NCBI RefSeq assembly: GCF_013215345.1
Contig: NZ_JABSOV010000026.1
Coordinates: forward strand, 1-37,439
DNA length: 37,439 bases
Direction of reading: 5' to 3'
From: Colwellia sp.
GTDB taxonomy: Bacteria > Pseudomonadota > Gammaproteobacteria > Enterobacterales > Alteromonadaceae
Part shown: one piece after another, positions 35,221 through 37,439 of the stretch
How positions within the stretch are numbered: position 1 is the stretch's first letter
Layout: the number at the start of each line of letters is the position of its first letter
Program-made: the position numbers and the translations under genes
The notes under the pieces: model-generated
The model's database searches: none
Told to the model about the DNA's origin: nothing
What the model saw: the letters and a program-made list of their open reading frames with translations, nothing else

Positions 35221-36216
35221 TTAAGGCTCCAGTCCGTTATCAATAGCTTTAGCGTTTGCTTTTTCTTTTGCTTTTGTAAGCTCAGGCCAATCTTCGGCAT
35301 TTAGTCGACCTTGTTCAATCATGCCACCCAAACCTTGAAGCCCACCTGTGTGTAATAATACAAGGCGTTCATTTTCCTTAAAGTAGCCTTGCGCCAATAA
35401 ATCAAGCAAGGCCAATATCATTTTGCCTGAATACACCGGTTCAAAGGTAATGCCGGTTTGCTGGTTGAAGGCGATGATCCGCTGCACATCATCACTACTA
35501 AATTTTCCATAACCGCCGCGGTGCAAGGTGGTTAATAATTGCCAGTTATTATGCTGCTTACCTTCAGGAGTAAGTAAGTACTTAATTTCATCAACTAAAT
35601 ACTCTGCTTGTTTTAATACTGCAATGCCTAAAATTCTATGTTGTTTGCTATTGGCGACAGTATCTCCAGAAATAAGACCTGCCAAGGTACCGCCACTGCC
35701 AACGGGAGTGAGTAAGGTATCGAATTCAGTTTGACTGTCCAGCTCAGTTAATATCTCGGCTACACCCGCTATAGCTAAAGTGTTACTGCCACCTTCAGGA
35801 ATAAAAAAGTAGTTTGCATATAGCTCACTAAGCTCAGCAAGGAAGTTTGTCTCAAAACGGCGACGGTAGGTTTTTCTATCAACAAAATGACACTGCATAC
35901 CCCACTGCCTAGCCCAAGCTAAAGTAAAGTTATTGGCGTAATGCGCTTCGCCTCGTATTACACCAATGCAGGGAATGTTTGCTTGTTTACAGGCATAGGC
36001 AAAAGCATGAATATGGTTAGAGTAGCTGCCGCCAAAAGTTAACGCACCTTGGTAGTTACCCTGCTTTAATTTTTCTAGATTGTATTTCAGTTTTCGCCAT
36101 TTATTACCAGAGATGATGTTATGTAATAAATCATCTCGTTTAACTTGCACAGTAACTTTATATTTATCGAACAGAGGGTGATTGATTTTTTGTAGTATTG
36201 ACAGAGGCTTAGGCAT
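35221..36216 (-). CDS. ACC deaminase / D-cysteine desulfhydrase family PLP enzyme
   Basis: A 331-residue fold-type II PLP enzyme. The N-terminal VKRDDLLHNIISGNKWRKLKY contains the PLP lysine (Lys in SGNKWRK), followed by GGSYSNHIHAFAYACK and the phosphate-binding glycine loop TPVGSGGTLAGL. The C-terminal block is VLLHTGGLQGLGG. Members cleave 1-aminocyclopropane-1-carboxylate or D-cysteine to an oxoacid and ammonia (plus sulfide). Which substrate applies here cannot be settled from sequence alone; bacterial homologues outside plant-associated species are usually D-cysteine desulfhydrases. It is convergent with gspN and divergent from mshI, so it is probably monocistronic. Confidence 0.85.
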   Translation of the reverse strand: MPKPLSILQKINHPLFDKYKVTVQVKRDDLLHNIISGNKWRKLKYNLEKLKQGNYQGALTFGGSYSNHIHAFAYACKQANIPCIGVIRGEAHYANNFTLAWARQWGMQCHFVDRKTYRRRFETNFLAELSELYANYFFIPEGGSNTLAIAGVAEILTELDSQTEFDTLLTPVGSGGTLAGLISGDTVANSKQHRILGIAVLKQAEYLVDEIKYLLTPEGKQHNNWQLLTTLHRGGYGKFSSDDVQRIIAFNQQTGITFEPVYSGKMILALLDLLAQGYFKENERLVLLHTGGLQGLGGMIEQGRLNAEDWPELTKAKEKANAKAIDNGLEP

Positions 36217-36474
36217 AGCTATTAAATTAAAGGTTAATTAACAACGAGTTTACCTATTATTATAAACGATATTACTATTTACCGAGGTTTTTCTTCTCGC
36301 GAGTTATGGCAAGTAACAAAGTGTTTTCATCAGACGTTAGCGCTAAATCACTGGACTCTTCACTGTATAAATCACTAATAAACTTAGTTAATAACCGTTA
36401 GTAATGCTTGCTCTAAAGGTGTAACAAAGGGTAATATCCTTATTAATTTTAGCTATATGCGATATTGCCGATAG

Positions 36475-37439
36475 ATGTCAATTTTAACGAAAATTAGTCA
36501 ACTTTTTTCAAAGAATATTTCCAATCAGCGTATTGGTATTGCTTTTCAGCAGCAGGGTGTCTCCTTGTGCTCTATTCCTCAGCAAAATTTAGATAAGGTT
36601 GACCCGCAGAATAAAACGGCAAAAGTGCTCTTTCAGCAGGAAAAGGTAAGTTCGGCTAACTTTTCACAAGCGATACAAGCGCTACATAAAAACCATGACC
36701 TTGAAGGTACTGCCCACTTAGTGCTGAACGAAGCACAATCACAGATAGTGCAAGTGGACAAACCTAGTTTGTCTGAAAGTGAAATACATAGTGCCTTGAA
36801 GTGGCAAATTAAAGATTTAGTCAGTATTTCACCAAATAATATGGTGTTAGATTATTATGATGCCCCGCTCCTTGCGGGTGGTAAAGAAAAAATCAATGTT
36901 GTTTGTGCGCCACTGGATGAGCTGCAAAAATTACTGCTAGCTACTGAGCAGGGCAAGGTTAAAATTACTAGTATTACTACCCAAGAGTTTGCTTTTGCCA
37001 ATTTATTAGCGCCGCAAAATGAAGCAAACTTATTAGTGTGTCAGCAGCCTAATGAAGAAGTTGTGCTAATTATTGTTAAACAACAGCAAATATACTTTCA
37101 CCGTCGGTTACGAGGCTTCGCCCAAATCGGCAGTAAAACAGCAGATGAATTATCTTTTGGTATTATTGATGACATCAGCTTAGAGATTCAACGCTCGACC
37201 GATTATTTTGAACGACAGCTAAAACAAGCGCCTATCAAGGAAATTAAAGTGCTTTTACCCATTGAGTTGGAGAGTGTCTTTATTGCAAAGCTAGCTGAAA
37301 ATTCGGCAGTACCGGTGACTTCACTTGAATTACCGCGACCATATCATCACCATAGAGAATTTGCCGCAGCACTAGGTGCTAGTCTAGAAAGTATTCCTGA
37401 CAATATTGACTGCAAAGTTGCAGGCGAAGTTTTAGCAGG
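36475..37439 (+). CDS. mshI: MSHA pilus biogenesis protein MshI, N-terminal part (3' end outside window)
   Basis: The open frame from the ATG at 36475 (MSILTKISQLFSKN) continues to the window end: 321 complete codons without a stop. It shows an actin-like PilM/GspL fold segment: NQRIGIAFQQQGVSLCSIPQ, ESEIHSALKWQIKDLVSISP (the ALKWQIKDL block is characteristic of MshI), VVCAPLDELQKLL, and SLEIQRSTDYFERQLKQAP. MshI is the cytoplasmic or inner-membrane platform component of mannose-sensitive haemagglutinin type IV pili. Its presence suggests that an msh operon begins here and runs beyond the window. The ribosome-binding site is weak. The 258-bp gap upstream shows no other gene. Confidence 0.88.
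   Translation, partial: MSILTKISQLFSKNISNQRIGIAFQQQGVSLCSIPQQNLDKVDPQNKTAKVLFQQEKVSSANFSQAIQALHKNHDLEGTAHLVLNEAQSQIVQVDKPSLSESEIHSALKWQIKDLVSISPNNMVLDYYDAPLLAGGKEKINVVCAPLDELQKLLLATEQGKVKITSITTQEFAFANLLAPQNEANLLVCQQPNEEVVLIIVKQQQIYFHRRLRGFAQIGSKTADELSFGIIDDISLEIQRSTDYFERQLKQAPIKEIKVLLPIELESVFIAKLAENSAVPVTSLELPRPYHHHREFAAALGASLESIPDNIDCKVAGEVLA

Overview
The window looks like chromosomal DNA from an Alteromonadales gammaproteobacterium, most likely Colwelliaceae (Colwellia or Thalassotalea-like). The reasons are the low GC, Lys/Asn/Ile-rich proteins, the gene order pckA-hslO-hslR-gspC..N (also known from Shewanella), an MshI protein, and several short non-coding repeats with inverted ends. The genus is inference; no search was run. 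There is no rRNA, tRNA, CRISPR array, phage or intact transposase.

Layout. 1-986 is the 3' end of a TonB-dependent receptor gene. 1145-4963 holds a divergent pair, an EamA-type exporter (-) and a MocR-type GntR/aminotransferase regulator (+); a Bcr/CflA-type MFS exporter overlaps the regulator's stop. 4966-7808 has a decayed copy of the 5' end of elbB, the intact elbB, and a GH3 lipoprotein glycosidase. 7855-8069 has a 159-bp repeat with inverted ends and a strong terminator. 8119-13071 on the minus strand carries an AI-2E/PerM permease overlapping a two-TM ion channel, a chimeric-looking VOC protein and a large DUF748 (AsmA-like) protein. Next come mscS, a wrecked GH20 chitobiase pseudogene, a periplasmic thioredoxin, a 268-bp repeat and a secreted four-cysteine protein of unknown function. 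17037-22488 carries ompR-envZ (+) and pckA, hslO, hslR (-). 22745-35126 is a complete type II secretion set, gspC to gspN in canonical order. The window ends with an ACC deaminase/D-cysteine desulfhydrase-family gene (-) and the 5' part of mshI (+).

How the genes work together. gspC-N encodes the inner-membrane platform (C, F, L, M), ATPase (E), secretin (D), pseudopilins (G-K) and GspN. The prepilin peptidase and pilotin are not here. The operon is tightly coupled, with 1-11 nt overlaps at D/E, H/I, I/J, K/L and L/M. It is interrupted by a 268-bp element between gspE and gspF and by a smaller hairpin repeat between gspG and gspH. The same 268-bp element, inverted, lies upstream of the thioredoxin gene.

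I found no clear evidence of a wholly new system. The most notable non-standard items are the repeats inside the secretion operon with a possible promoter at the element edge, the truncated elbB duplicate, the VOC chimera, the unknown four-cysteine protein next to ompR, a perfect 13-bp inverted repeat plus paired Cra-like half-palindromes near pckA, and the multi-lesion chitobiase pseudogene.
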